DNA from: Acidobacteriota bacterium
GTDB lineage: Bacteria > Acidobacteriota > UBA6911 > RPQK01 > JAJDTT01
Direction of reading: 5' to 3'
NCBI GenBank assembly: GCA_028874215.1
Contig: JAPPLF010000097.1
Location: 1 to 64,000, forward strand
DNA length: 64,000 bases
The notes below the pieces were generated by a model, which did no database searches, was not told the origin of the DNA, and was given only the letters and a program-made list of their open reading frames with translations. Every line of letters begins with the position of its first letter. Positions within the stretch are counted from its first letter, which is position 1. Positions 18,279 to 27,102 of the stretch are shown in pieces. The position numbers and the translations under genes were made by a program.

Positions 18279-19038
18279 TACTGTCTCCCTTTCCAAGACT
18301 GGCCGGTTCCGTGTCTCAGGTGCGTGGAGATAACTTGTAGCAAATCAGAGGTGCTCAAGTCAGGTGTTGACAAGGGTGCCAGCAGGTGACTCCATCGGGG
18401 CTTCACGTGCAGTCGTTTTCTCTCAGCGTGTCCCAGATTCGCTCGAGCAATGCAGGTAGGGGAACATCGGGAATCCGTCAGCTCCGCTCTGAGTCGTCCC
18501 TCTTCTGGTTGGAGGATTCCCGCCATGATGTCGTATCCGCTGGGCACTCGCTCTCCTATTCTCTTCATCTTAACCCGTCGAGATCGACACGCCAGCGCAG
18601 GTTCGTTCGAAGGTCACGGCCACTCCCCCCGTTTGAAGAAATCCCCGCTCTGCCGCGGGGCGCTGGCGGAGCCTGAACGTCGTTCCGGAGCCTATACCGT
18701 ACCCTTCTTCTGACCAAGCCAGGCCAACGACAACTCGGATCGCCCCTGCCGGTCACGCTCACTGGGAAAGCCAGGGGTCCGATGGCCCAACCTCGCACCC
18801 GTGCCGTTGTCAGTTCCTCCACCACCCGTTTCAACGACTTGGCGTTCCAAATCATCGAATCCGTATCGCAGCCGTCATCACGGGGATGCTTTTGGGACAC
18901 CTGAGCTCTCCCTGTATTTGTGGTGCCGTTGACCCTGCTGTCAACGCCAGATCGGCTACAACCCATGCTGTGATCGGTTGTTTCCGAGTACTCCAACGGT
19001 AAATCGGAGTGCCGGAACGGACTGGATACGGCTTCGTT
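18279..19038. other. gene-poor interval between hicBA and the amidohydrolase
   Basis: Several short frames cross this 760-bp stretch on both strands. None has a ribosome-binding site, domain or consistent composition. The minus-strand frame covering 18565-18996 contains a weakly protein-like SLKRVVEELTTARV segment, but its ends are low-complexity and arginine-rich. I read the stretch as non-coding or decayed sequence. Confidence 0.5.
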
Positions 19039-20127
19039 TCAGGGTCCGTCGATACCGAACAGATTCATCGCGTTGCCGCCCAGGATTTTTTCCATGTCGT
19101 CCGGGGCGATGAAGCCGCAGTGGCAGCGCAGATAATCCAACGACTGGCGGTAGGTGCAAACGCGCTCGACGGCCGGCATATCCGATCCCCACATGATCTT
19201 GCCGGCGCCGATTTCAGCATAGAGTTGCTTGATGATTTCCTGCGCCTGGGGATACGGGTACTCCCAGCGTGCGCCGTTCATGATCGGGAACAGCAGTTCC
19301 AAATGAATATTGGGAAGGCGGCAGAGTTCCAGTGCGAGGCTGCTGAGCCGGTCGTTCTCGAAGTGGTTCATCTCGAAACAGTGAGTGATGACGAAATTGA
19401 TGTCGGGCCATTTTTCGACAAATGCTCTGAACACCTGCAACTCATTGGCAAAATCGGCCGGACTGAGTTCGTTGCGGCACCGCAGGTGCCATAGGACCGG
19501 AATCTCCAGGCTGGCGACTTGTTGCCAAAACGTCCTGAATTCGGGTTGGTCATAGTAGGTCTTGTAATCGACCATGAAGAAAGATTCGGTGCCGTCGAAA
19601 TATAGCGCCCGCATACCGAGGCTTTCCACACATCGGGTCAGTTCCGCGATCTGGCTGTCTTCATAGGCCCGCCATTCGTCGATTTCGGCTGCGCCCACGA
19701 AGCGGCTGGGAAACCGATTCATGGCGTCCGCCACCAGGTCATTGAGGCGGCCGTAGATGTGGGCCCGGGAAATGACGCCGACGTCGACACCGAGCTCATC
19801 CATCTGTGCGATCATCAGGTCGGCCGGCGCCTCGAATGCCTGCAAGGCGGCGGGCATCCACTGCACGTAGTAGTCCTCGCCCTCATGGGTCCAGACCAGA
19901 CGGCCATGCTCACCCGGCCGGAAGTTCACATCCAGCATGTTGCTCAGGCCGGTTCCCAGACCGTCATGCAGCGTTCGCCGGTTCACCCGATGTTGGTCGG
20001 AAAGACGGCGAATCCCCTGCATATGCCAGAGCATGTGCCGTTGTTGGAATCGCATCCGCTCCGCGACCGTTCCATGTTCATCACGGCCCGGATGCGGCCA
20101 GACATGAGCGTGAGTGTCGACAATCAT
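19039..20127 (-). CDS. amidohydrolase family protein (TIM-barrel metal-dependent hydrolase)
   Basis: The start is set at the ATG giving MIVDTHAHVWPH, because the longer frame from 20382 runs back into the ceramidase-like gene. In the 362-residue protein, HAH (6-8) is the first metal-binding motif. Later features are IPVLWHLRCR, ITHCFEMNH, and WGSDMPAVE with the conserved Asp. The fold is the amidohydrolase_2 type, which includes decarboxylases and lactonases acting on carboxylated substrates. It follows the ceramidase-like gene by 20 bp on the same strand and is probably co-transcribed with it. No signal peptide is present, so the enzyme is cytoplasmic. Confidence 0.85.
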   Translation of the reverse strand: MIVDTHAHVWPHPGRDEHGTVAERMRFQQRHMLWHMQGIRRLSDQHRVNRRTLHDGLGTGLSNMLDVNFRPGEHGRLVWTHEGEDYYVQWMPAALQAFEAPADLMIAQMDELGVDVGVISRAHIYGRLNDLVADAMNRFPSRFVGAAEIDEWRAYEDSQIAELTRCVESLGMRALYFDGTESFFMVDYKTYYDQPEFRTFWQQVASLEIPVLWHLRCRNELSPADFANELQVFRAFVEKWPDINFVITHCFEMNHFENDRLSSLALELCRLPNIHLELLFPIMNGARWEYPYPQAQEIIKQLYAEIGAGKIMWGSDMPAVERVCTYRQSLDYLRCHCGFIAPDDMEKILGGNAMNLFGIDGP

Positions 20128-20147
20128 CGTGTTGGCGGAACGAGTCG

Positions 20148-21458
20148 CTACCGGGGCATCCCCTGAAGATAAGTGCTCACTCCCTGGGTGAAATCGTCCT
20201 CGACCTGCTCGGTGAAGGGCGAGACGCGGCCGGGTTCGTAGCCGCCTTCCGCGAAAGCCTGCCGGGTGGGCAGATACCCCAGGAAACCATTCGTGTATCC
20301 GGCAAAGAAGGTGTAGGGAAACGGAGAATGGTTGCGTACGTTGATGGCGATCTCGCAAAACAGCTCGACCGGCGCTGTCCACAGGACGAGATCATCGTTG
20401 ATCTTCAGGAAACGGACCGGGACGCGAACCAGGCTCGCTCCGGTTTCCGTCTCTCGAAGGTAGTGCGCCAGTTCCTCGACCCAGCCAAAGCCGGGCTTGC
20501 GGGGGGTCTCGATGACCGTCTCTCCAGTCCACAAGACGACCTTTGAAGTGCCGGTCTTCAGGGAGCGGTTCGCTTGCAGGATTCGATCCCCCAGCAAGAC
20601 GTTGAACTGGGTAATGTGACCTTTCTTGAAATCCGGATAGGTGCTGTAGAGAGGGGATATATTCCCGGCTGCACCGTTGACGTGCAGCATCGGCGCACCC
20701 ACCTTCTCCTCGACGTATTCGGACACAATCCCTTGTGCATCTCCGCTGATCAGGAGGTTCTCGGCCCCGAGAACGGTCCCGTGCATGGCATAAACGGCAA
20801 TCAGGCCCAGCGGCGACCCGTCCGTCCGGTCCAGCCGAATCAGTCCGATCTGGCGGTCCACCGCTGCCTCCGGGTTCATTCCGTAGGAGGCACGCCCGTC
20901 TACATCGATGGCGCGCCGGTTGATGTTCGCCATCGAATGACCGGTCGTCACTCCCAGGCGCGCCGTTTCCAGTTTTGACCGAGCCTCCCGAATGCCCTCG
21001 ATCAACCGGGCTTTCACCCATTCGGAATACTCAGGGTTGTGCTCATGCAAGAACCTCTCAGGCTGCATGCTCCTGATGAGGCCCGGCGAGCCCACCTCGG
21101 GAGCCGAGTGGGTGTGAGTCAGGGTCCACCACACCTGCTCGGACCGGATTCCCGTCTCCTGCTCCAATTCCCTGCAAAACTGCTCGTAGAAGGCAGGAGA
21201 AATGGCGGCCAGGTCCGAGGAGACGAGAAAGAACTGCGTCTTCCCGTCATCCATTGCAGCGATTCGATGGTAGATGCGGTCGTGGACGCCCTCGGATTTC
21301 CTGGGGCCATAGCCCAAGAGCCAGAGCGATTCTTCCGGGGTGATATCCACCTTCACACAGGAGGCCCGAAAGTCCCCGGCGGCTCCTCCGGGAAGAGTTC
21401 CCGAAGCGGCCATGACCAGGATAAGGACGAAGAATATGGAGCAGTGTAAAGGTTTCAT
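20148..21458 (-). CDS. neutral/alkaline non-lysosomal ceramidase-like secreted protein
   Basis: This 436-residue protein has a signal peptide (SIFFVLILVMAASG). It aligns with the N-terminal catalytic domain of neutral ceramidases: ASCVKVDITPEES, GYGPRKSEGVHDRIYHR, VSSDLAAIS, and the zinc-ligand motif THTHSAPE near 114-121. MHGTVLG and NGAAGNISPLY lie at the positions of the second metal ligand and active-site loop. It lacks the C-terminal beta-sandwich of full-length enzymes, as do many bacterial relatives, so hydrolysis of an N-acyl lipid is only a family-based guess. A paralogue is at 34805-36184. Confidence 0.83.
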   Translation of the reverse strand: MKPLHCSIFFVLILVMAASGTLPGGAAGDFRASCVKVDITPEESLWLLGYGPRKSEGVHDRIYHRIAAMDDGKTQFFLVSSDLAAISPAFYEQFCRELEQETGIRSEQVWWTLTHTHSAPEVGSPGLIRSMQPERFLHEHNPEYSEWVKARLIEGIREARSKLETARLGVTTGHSMANINRRAIDVDGRASYGMNPEAAVDRQIGLIRLDRTDGSPLGLIAVYAMHGTVLGAENLLISGDAQGIVSEYVEEKVGAPMLHVNGAAGNISPLYSTYPDFKKGHITQFNVLLGDRILQANRSLKTGTSKVVLWTGETVIETPRKPGFGWVEELAHYLRETETGASLVRVPVRFLKINDDLVLWTAPVELFCEIAINVRNHSPFPYTFFAGYTNGFLGYLPTRQAFAEGGYEPGRVSPFTEQVEDDFTQGVSTYLQGMPR

Positions 21459-21562
21459 GGTTGGATGATTTCCCGCCGTTTCACTCTCAGGGGTTGGAAG
21501 GCTTTGAATAGATTTATACTACATCTCCTCGCCGCGGTCGGCGAGTTCGAGACGGATGGCTC

Positions 21563-23199
21563 ATGGCGGGAATCGACTGGTTCATAGTAATCGCTCTCAA
21601 TCTCCTGATCTTCGGCTACGCGTCCATCCGGTCGCTCAAGACGCACTCCGACGTGGACTGGTTTCTGGGCGGACGCAGCCTGCCCTTCTGGCTGATCGGC
21701 CTCTCGATGTTCGCAACCTCGGTGGACGGCGGCGAATACGTCGCCGTCAACGGCGCCACCTACCAGAATGGCCTGGTGATGTTCACCGGAGTTGTGTTCG
21801 GGGTCGGCGTCGGCGGCATGATCGCCGCCTATGTCGTCATGCCGGGCATGTACCGGGCGGGGCTGTTCACCAACGCGGAATACCTCGAGCACCGGTTCGG
21901 AATCTCGGCGAGGATCATCAGCGTTCTGGTTCAGATCCAGTACCGGACGGCCACCCTGGCGACCATCGCGGTGGCCTTGCACCTCATGCTGACCGAAGTG
22001 GCTGACCTCCCGTCCGACAGCGCCTGGATTCTGATCGTCGGGTTGACTGCGGCAACGACTTTTTACGCCGCCTGGGGGGACTGAAAACGATTGCCGCCGC
22101 AGACGTTCTGCTCGGCGCACTCATGCTCTTCTCGACTCTGGTGCTCTGGTCCGTCATCTGGCAGGAAGCCGGGGGTTGGGCCGGCACCCGGGCCGCGCTG
22201 GTCGGGCAGCTCGGTGAGCGAGAAGCAGAGGAGTTGCTGCACATCGGAAGCCGGGGTGATGCGAGCAGTCATCCAATTGTGGTGGTGATCGGATGGTGCC
22301 TGATTGCCACCGGCTATTTTGTGGTGAACCACACTCAGACCATGAAGATGTTCGGCGCCCGGTCCCTGTGGGATCTGAAGATGTCCGTCGTAGCGGGCAC
22401 CACGCTGATCATTCTCTCAGGATACTTCAGCAGCTCGCTGGGACTGCTGGGGAGGGCACTGGTTCCCGGCCTGTCCAACCCGGACCTGATCTATCCCCGG
22501 CTGGTCGATCAATACCTGGTCTCCGGACTGAAGGGCATCGTCGTCGCCGGAATGATCGCGTCCGCCGTCAGCACCTTCGAAGGCATCGGAGTGGCCCTGT
22601 CCGCTCTTTTCACCCGTGACATCTACGCTCGCCTCCTGGTGCCCGACAGGAATGATCGTCACTATGTGATCGTCAGCCGGATGGCCACCGTCGTCATCGT
22701 CGCCATCACGTTTCTCTACGTTCCCTTTATCCTTCGCGCTGAGAACATCGTGGAATTCTTCGTCGGCATCACCAGTATCTTCGTGACCCCTCTGATGACC
22801 GTGTACCTGGTCGGCTCAACGACGAGAGTCGACCGGCGCGCCGGCCTTGTGGGCCTGATCGCCGGACCCGCCTTCCGGCTGACGGTAGTCGCGCTGGAAA
22901 CCCACCTTCCGCTGTGGTTGACGGACAATTTCGTAGCGTACCTTTGGACGACCGGCGTGACGGCCGCCTCCATGTTGATCGCATCGATGATCCTGGGCGC
23001 CGTATCTCCGGCGGCTGCTCGGGGAACGGCCCCAAGGACGACTCGGCCCTCCGGTTGGCTGGCGCGCTCCCAAGGAACGGTCAGGAAGATTGCCTTATCA
23101 CCGTTTCCGGGCGGCGTTCCCTGGTGGGCATCCCCTTCCCTCTGGGCCGCCGCAGTACTGAGCACGTCGGGCTACGTCGTATTTGTGGTCCTCTGGTAG
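21563..23199 (+). pseudogene. sodium:solute symporter interrupted by a -1 frameshift in a G run
   Basis: Two frames together make one SSS protein. The first (21563-22084) starts MAGIDWFIVIALNLLIFGYA and contains WFLGGRSLPFW and ATSVDGGEY. It stops after TTFYAAWGD, at a run of six Gs (22074-22079). Adding one G continues the frame as WGGLKTIAAADVLLGALM and on to 23199, through AGMIASAVSTFEGIGVALSA, which corresponds to the sodium-site helix. This is a pseudogene, an assembly or read error, or slippage at the homopolymer. Unlike the other two symporters it has no small one-helix gene before it. The gene is divergent from the ceramidase-like gene. Confidence 0.82.
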
Positions 23200-23215
23200 T
23201 GACCGGCGGTCCACG

Positions 23216-23244
23216 AAAAAAGGGGCGGAAGACCGCCCCTTTTT
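23216..23244. terminator. bidirectional rho-independent terminator
   Basis: A six-A run is followed by a perfect 7-bp GC stem, GGGGCGG/CCGCCCC, with an AAGA loop, then TTTTT. It lies between the convergent symporter (+) and the Oar-like receptor (-) and has an A tract on one side and a T tract on the other, so it can stop transcription in both directions. Confidence 0.85.
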
Positions 23245-23266
23245 CATTCCCAGTGTTCTCCTTGGA

Positions 23267-26200
23267 CTAGAACTCCAAGCGAAGTCCCAACTGGATGTTC
23301 CTTGGTGGACGCGTCGCGGAGATGATTCCGAAATTGCTCGATCCTACGGAGTTGCCGAAACCGAAGAACTGGGCGCGGTTGAAGGCGTTATAGGCCTCGG
23401 CACGGAACTGTATCCTGGCCGTTTCTCCGATGTGAAAACTCTTGGAGATATTGAGATCCCAGTTGCGGATTCCCGGCTCCAGGACCTCGCCACGGCCCGT
23501 GTTGCCGAACGTTCCCACCTCCGGATTCGCAAAGTAGTTCACGTCAAACCAGCGCAGGTTGTTGGCGCGAGGATCGAGGGTCTTCACCTTGCCTGTCCGG
23601 ACCTTGTCCGGCCGGGTTGCCCACCAGAACTGACCCGTGTTGCTCCAATCCCGAGGGAACGGTCGAATGATCCTGGGGCTCCCGGATTGGAATGTGGTGA
23701 TTCCACTGAGTTGCCAGCCGCCTAAGATTCCATTGATCACCGGGTGCATATCGCCCCCGAAGCGTTTGCCGCGACCCACCGGAATTTCCCAGATGTACCC
23801 GACGCTGAGCCGGTGTTTGGCGTGGAACTGGGACAAGCCCTTCTCGGCCTTCTTGTCATACGAATTCTGGGCCCAGAATCCGGTGGCATCGTTGAGGTTG
23901 CCGTAGTCATCAAGCGTCCTGGCAAAGGTGTAGGAGGAGATGAACGAGAGGCCCCGGTCAAACCTCCGCTCCACGCGCAACAGGCCGGCATTGTAGTTGT
24001 TCTGGGCGCTGTGCTCCATGATGAAGGTGAAATTCGACAGGTCCGGATAAGGCAGCCGTGTCGTAAACGGTGTCGTGACTCCCGGGGGATCCAACTGAGC
24101 CTGATTGTAATTGATGCGGCGCTGGCCATGGTATCCGTGTGAACCCACGTAACCCACTTCCACCAGCAGGTTTCTGACGACTTCCCGCTGCACGGTCAAC
24201 TGCCAGTGTTGGATGATGGCGTCGTCGAACTTCCGGGTGACCGAATGCAGCGTGGCGCCGGCCAGTGAGGGATGCCACGTGGGTCCGGTGATCTGGGGGA
24301 AATCCGCACGTGAGATATCGGCAACCGGGAACAATTTGGACATGTCATTGGTGTCCAGATCGGTAAACAAGGTCTTGGGGTTGATAAACCGCAGGACGTT
24401 GGAGGGCGGATTCAGGGCCCCGTTGACCTGGTCGGTGGCGTCCGGTGGAGAGTAGAAGATGCCATACGAGGCGCGAATGACCGTCCTGTTGTCTCCGAAG
24501 GGGGAGTACGCAAGACCGATTCGCGGGCCCCAGTTGTTTCGGTCGGCATTGTAGTAACTCTCGCCCGGCTCGGCGGCGTCCAGGGGAGTGGGTGGGCAAG
24601 GAGTCGTGTGCTGAAAACAGCTTCCGGGAGGAGCCACGAAATCGAAAACCGCGTAATCTCCCCGGATCGCATTCCAGGGTTCGTAGTACTCATAGCGCAG
24701 GCCCATGTTCACGGTCAGCTCGGGGGAGACTCTCCAGTCATCCTGCAGGTAGAACCCCCACAGCTTCTGATTGAAGTAACCGGTGCCGTTGCCGGCCAAT
24801 CCCCAGGTTTCTTGCGCCTGTCCCACCATGAAATCCGCAAATGGACTGCCCGACGCAGTATCTCCCGGGAATTGCGTGAAAATCCCGTTGAAGGTGAAGT
24901 TCCCCCGGATGCCGGCCTGAGCCAGCCAGCGCATGCGAATCTCCCGGATATCGAAGCCGAGTTTGATCGAGTGATTCCCATACCTTGTCATCAGGTTGTC
25001 GGAGATCTGGTAGGTGTTGTTCAGAGCACCGAAAGGTGCGTCCGGGGTTGGCCCGACGCGGGTGTAGTTGCTCCAGCCGAAGCTGGGCAGTCCAAAACCG
25101 AGGGGCGAGCCGCCGATGTTCTTGAATCCGAAAACGTCTGACGAATAGTCCACATCTCCCGATCCGTCCTGTCCTCCGAACCAGTTTCCCCGGTTGTATC
25201 CGACGCGCAGCTCGTTGACGGTGGTGGGCGAAAACGTATGGATCTCCGACATCATCGCATTGTGCATGTTGTTGTCGTTGTTGGTGCCGGAGAGAGGCAC
25301 CACGTTGCCTCTTCTCTTGCGGTCGATCGACTCCATGTAGCGCCCGTAGATCTGATCGCTGTCGGAGATAACGTGATCGATGCGCACGGTCCAGAAGTTG
25401 ATATCCTCCGGGTCCGACTTGGTTCCAAGGAAGTTGCTGTTTCCAGGCAGCGTCGTCCCCTCGTCGTGGGTGGGACTCGGAATCAGGTCCAGACCGACCA
25501 GGGTCTTGGCCTGAGGACTAAGGCGGTTGCTGGGAATCTGGTTTCCCGGGAAGGGTTGCCGGGTGAATCCCGCCGGCGCGTTTGCATCCTCGACCGTCGT
25601 ATAGGGATCGTAAATGGTCTGCCCCAGAGAGGAGAAATCGCCCTGGAGCCACCTGGGGTCGGGAAATCTCCCAAAGGCGGTCGCACTCTGGCGAAAACGG
25701 GTTCCTTCGTAGGCGAAAAAGAAGAAGGTCTGGTCCCGGCCATCGTAGCCCGGTACGCGAATGGGTCCCCCGACGTTGGCGCCGAACTGGTTGTAGTTGA
25801 ATGCGTTCTTGTCCGCCCCGGCGCGGTTGCTGAAAAAGCTGTTGGCGTTGAAGATGTCGTTTCGATTGTAGTTGTAGATCGCGCCACGCAATTCATTGGT
25901 GCCGCTCTTGGTGGTGGTGATGAACTGGACCGATCCCCGGCCCTGTTCAGCCGAAAAATTATGGCTCTTGACTTTGAATTCCTGTAGCGAATCCAAGGAC
26001 GGGGTGGCCGACTGGGTTTGAATCCAAACCGTATTCGAGTCGATTCCGTCTATGGTGTACGAGGTATAAGCCCCCCGCTGGCCGGCAAGCTGGTAGTAAT
26101 TGCCGCGGTTCTGATTCGGTATGTATCCGGTGGCGCTGGGAACGGGAGTGACGGCGGTGGGCAACAAGGTCGCCAAGGCCTGGTAGTTGCGGGTGAGCAG

Positions 26201-26653
26201 CGGCAACTGGCGCATCTGCTCTTCCTTGATCGTCCCCCCGACTTCCGAGGTCTCGGTCTCGACCAACGGCACCGCTGCCCGGACTTCCACCTCCTCCCCG
26301 ATCTCTCCCACCTGCAGCGTCAAATCGACGCGAAGCTTCGTGGCCAGGTCCAGTTCGGCACCCGGTTCGACAGCCGTCTTGAATCCGGCCATCTCAGCCG
26401 TCACTCGATAGACTCCAGGATCCAAGAAAGGAATTTCGTAACCACCGGTATCCCCGGTCACCACCGAACGGGCGATGTTGGTCCCCAGATGGGTGGCCGT
26501 GACGTCGACGCCGGGCACCACGCCACCGGTGTCATCCTTGATCGTCCCTGAGATGGTGCTCTTGACTTGGCCTTGGGCGCCGGCGGTGGCAAGCACCAGC
26601 AGAACAAAAAGCAGAAGAGCAATCTTGGCAGTACAGAGCGAGGTCTGCATCAT
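23267..26653 (-). CDS. Oar-like TonB-dependent receptor with N-terminal carboxypeptidase-regulatory-like domain
   Basis: I start at an ATG six bases after AAGGAGG. The 1,128-residue protein has a signal peptide (ALLLFVLLVLATAGAQG), then a carboxypeptidase-regulatory-like domain (STISGTIKDDTGGVVPG to TLQVGE, about 25-120). A plug domain follows, with QRGAYTSYTIDGI and NSFFSNRAGADK near 210-290, then a long outer-membrane beta-barrel ending in the aromatic C terminus GLRLEF, typical of barrel assembly signals. Oar-type receptors are abundant in Acidobacteriota and probably import or bind large organic ligands. The nearby symporter and hydrolases suit a nutrient role, which is inferred. Confidence 0.88.
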   Translation of the reverse strand: MMQTSLCTAKIALLLFVLLVLATAGAQGQVKSTISGTIKDDTGGVVPGVDVTATHLGTNIARSVVTGDTGGYEIPFLDPGVYRVTAEMAGFKTAVEPGAELDLATKLRVDLTLQVGEIGEEVEVRAAVPLVETETSEVGGTIKEEQMRQLPLLTRNYQALATLLPTAVTPVPSATGYIPNQNRGNYYQLAGQRGAYTSYTIDGIDSNTVWIQTQSATPSLDSLQEFKVKSHNFSAEQGRGSVQFITTTKSGTNELRGAIYNYNRNDIFNANSFFSNRAGADKNAFNYNQFGANVGGPIRVPGYDGRDQTFFFFAYEGTRFRQSATAFGRFPDPRWLQGDFSSLGQTIYDPYTTVEDANAPAGFTRQPFPGNQIPSNRLSPQAKTLVGLDLIPSPTHDEGTTLPGNSNFLGTKSDPEDINFWTVRIDHVISDSDQIYGRYMESIDRKRRGNVVPLSGTNNDNNMHNAMMSEIHTFSPTTVNELRVGYNRGNWFGGQDGSGDVDYSSDVFGFKNIGGSPLGFGLPSFGWSNYTRVGPTPDAPFGALNNTYQISDNLMTRYGNHSIKLGFDIREIRMRWLAQAGIRGNFTFNGIFTQFPGDTASGSPFADFMVGQAQETWGLAGNGTGYFNQKLWGFYLQDDWRVSPELTVNMGLRYEYYEPWNAIRGDYAVFDFVAPPGSCFQHTTPCPPTPLDAAEPGESYYNADRNNWGPRIGLAYSPFGDNRTVIRASYGIFYSPPDATDQVNGALNPPSNVLRFINPKTLFTDLDTNDMSKLFPVADISRADFPQITGPTWHPSLAGATLHSVTRKFDDAIIQHWQLTVQREVVRNLLVEVGYVGSHGYHGQRRINYNQAQLDPPGVTTPFTTRLPYPDLSNFTFIMEHSAQNNYNAGLLRVERRFDRGLSFISSYTFARTLDDYGNLNDATGFWAQNSYDKKAEKGLSQFHAKHRLSVGYIWEIPVGRGKRFGGDMHPVINGILGGWQLSGITTFQSGSPRIIRPFPRDWSNTGQFWWATRPDKVRTGKVKTLDPRANNLRWFDVNYFANPEVGTFGNTGRGEVLEPGIRNWDLNISKSFHIGETARIQFRAEAYNAFNRAQFFGFGNSVGSSNFGIISATRPPRNIQLGLRLEF

Positions 26654-26988
26654 TTCATCCTCCTTGGCGGGCGAGCGGGCGGGCGTGGAAAAAACTTCCA
26701 CTAGTTGCGGCTGAGCCTACACGGTCTGGTCAGCAACGGTCAAGAAAAAAACAGGGCCACCTCAGGTGCTGTGCTACGCTTGCGTATAGTTTGCAATTCC
26801 AAGCCATTGGATCGGCTCGCCCCGCATGAGCTTTAACCCGCATTTCTCACCAGGTCGCTATGCGTATGACGAAAAAGGGCCTGCATTTGAGCATTTACGC
26901 TAATTTGTCCAAGGTTTCTCCGGGCCATACTGCGCTGGGCGCGCGCTCGCTGGTCTTTTCGCCCTCAGCGCGCACATGCTCCCTCAAA

Positions 26989-27004
26989 CGTAGTCACCAC
27001 TACG
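26989..27004. repeat. perfect hairpin inside the inverted-repeat element
   Basis: CGTAGT and ACTACG form a 6-bp perfect stem with a CACC loop. No T tract follows, so it is not a standard terminator. It probably contributes to the folded structure of the small element. Confidence 0.55.
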
Positions 27005-27040
27005 CTCTCAGTCGCGAGCACGCGGGGATGATGAAGAGTC

Positions 27041-27057
27041 GGCGGCTAAAAGCCGCC
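27041..27057. repeat. GC-rich hairpin inside the inverted-repeat element
   Basis: GGCGGCT and AGCCGCC form a perfect 7-bp stem with an AAA loop. It lies 35 bp inside the right terminal repeat and has no T tract after it. Such short GC hairpins are common in REP-like or MITE elements. Confidence 0.6.
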
Positions 27058-27102
27058 GCTCCGGCGAAAATCCTGCGCGATCGTCACGCCCCCTGGTGAA
27101 AA

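Noticed and set aside
18565-18996. A 143-codon minus-strand frame in the gap after hicBA
   Set aside because: It has low-complexity ends, no ribosome-binding site and no recognisable fold.
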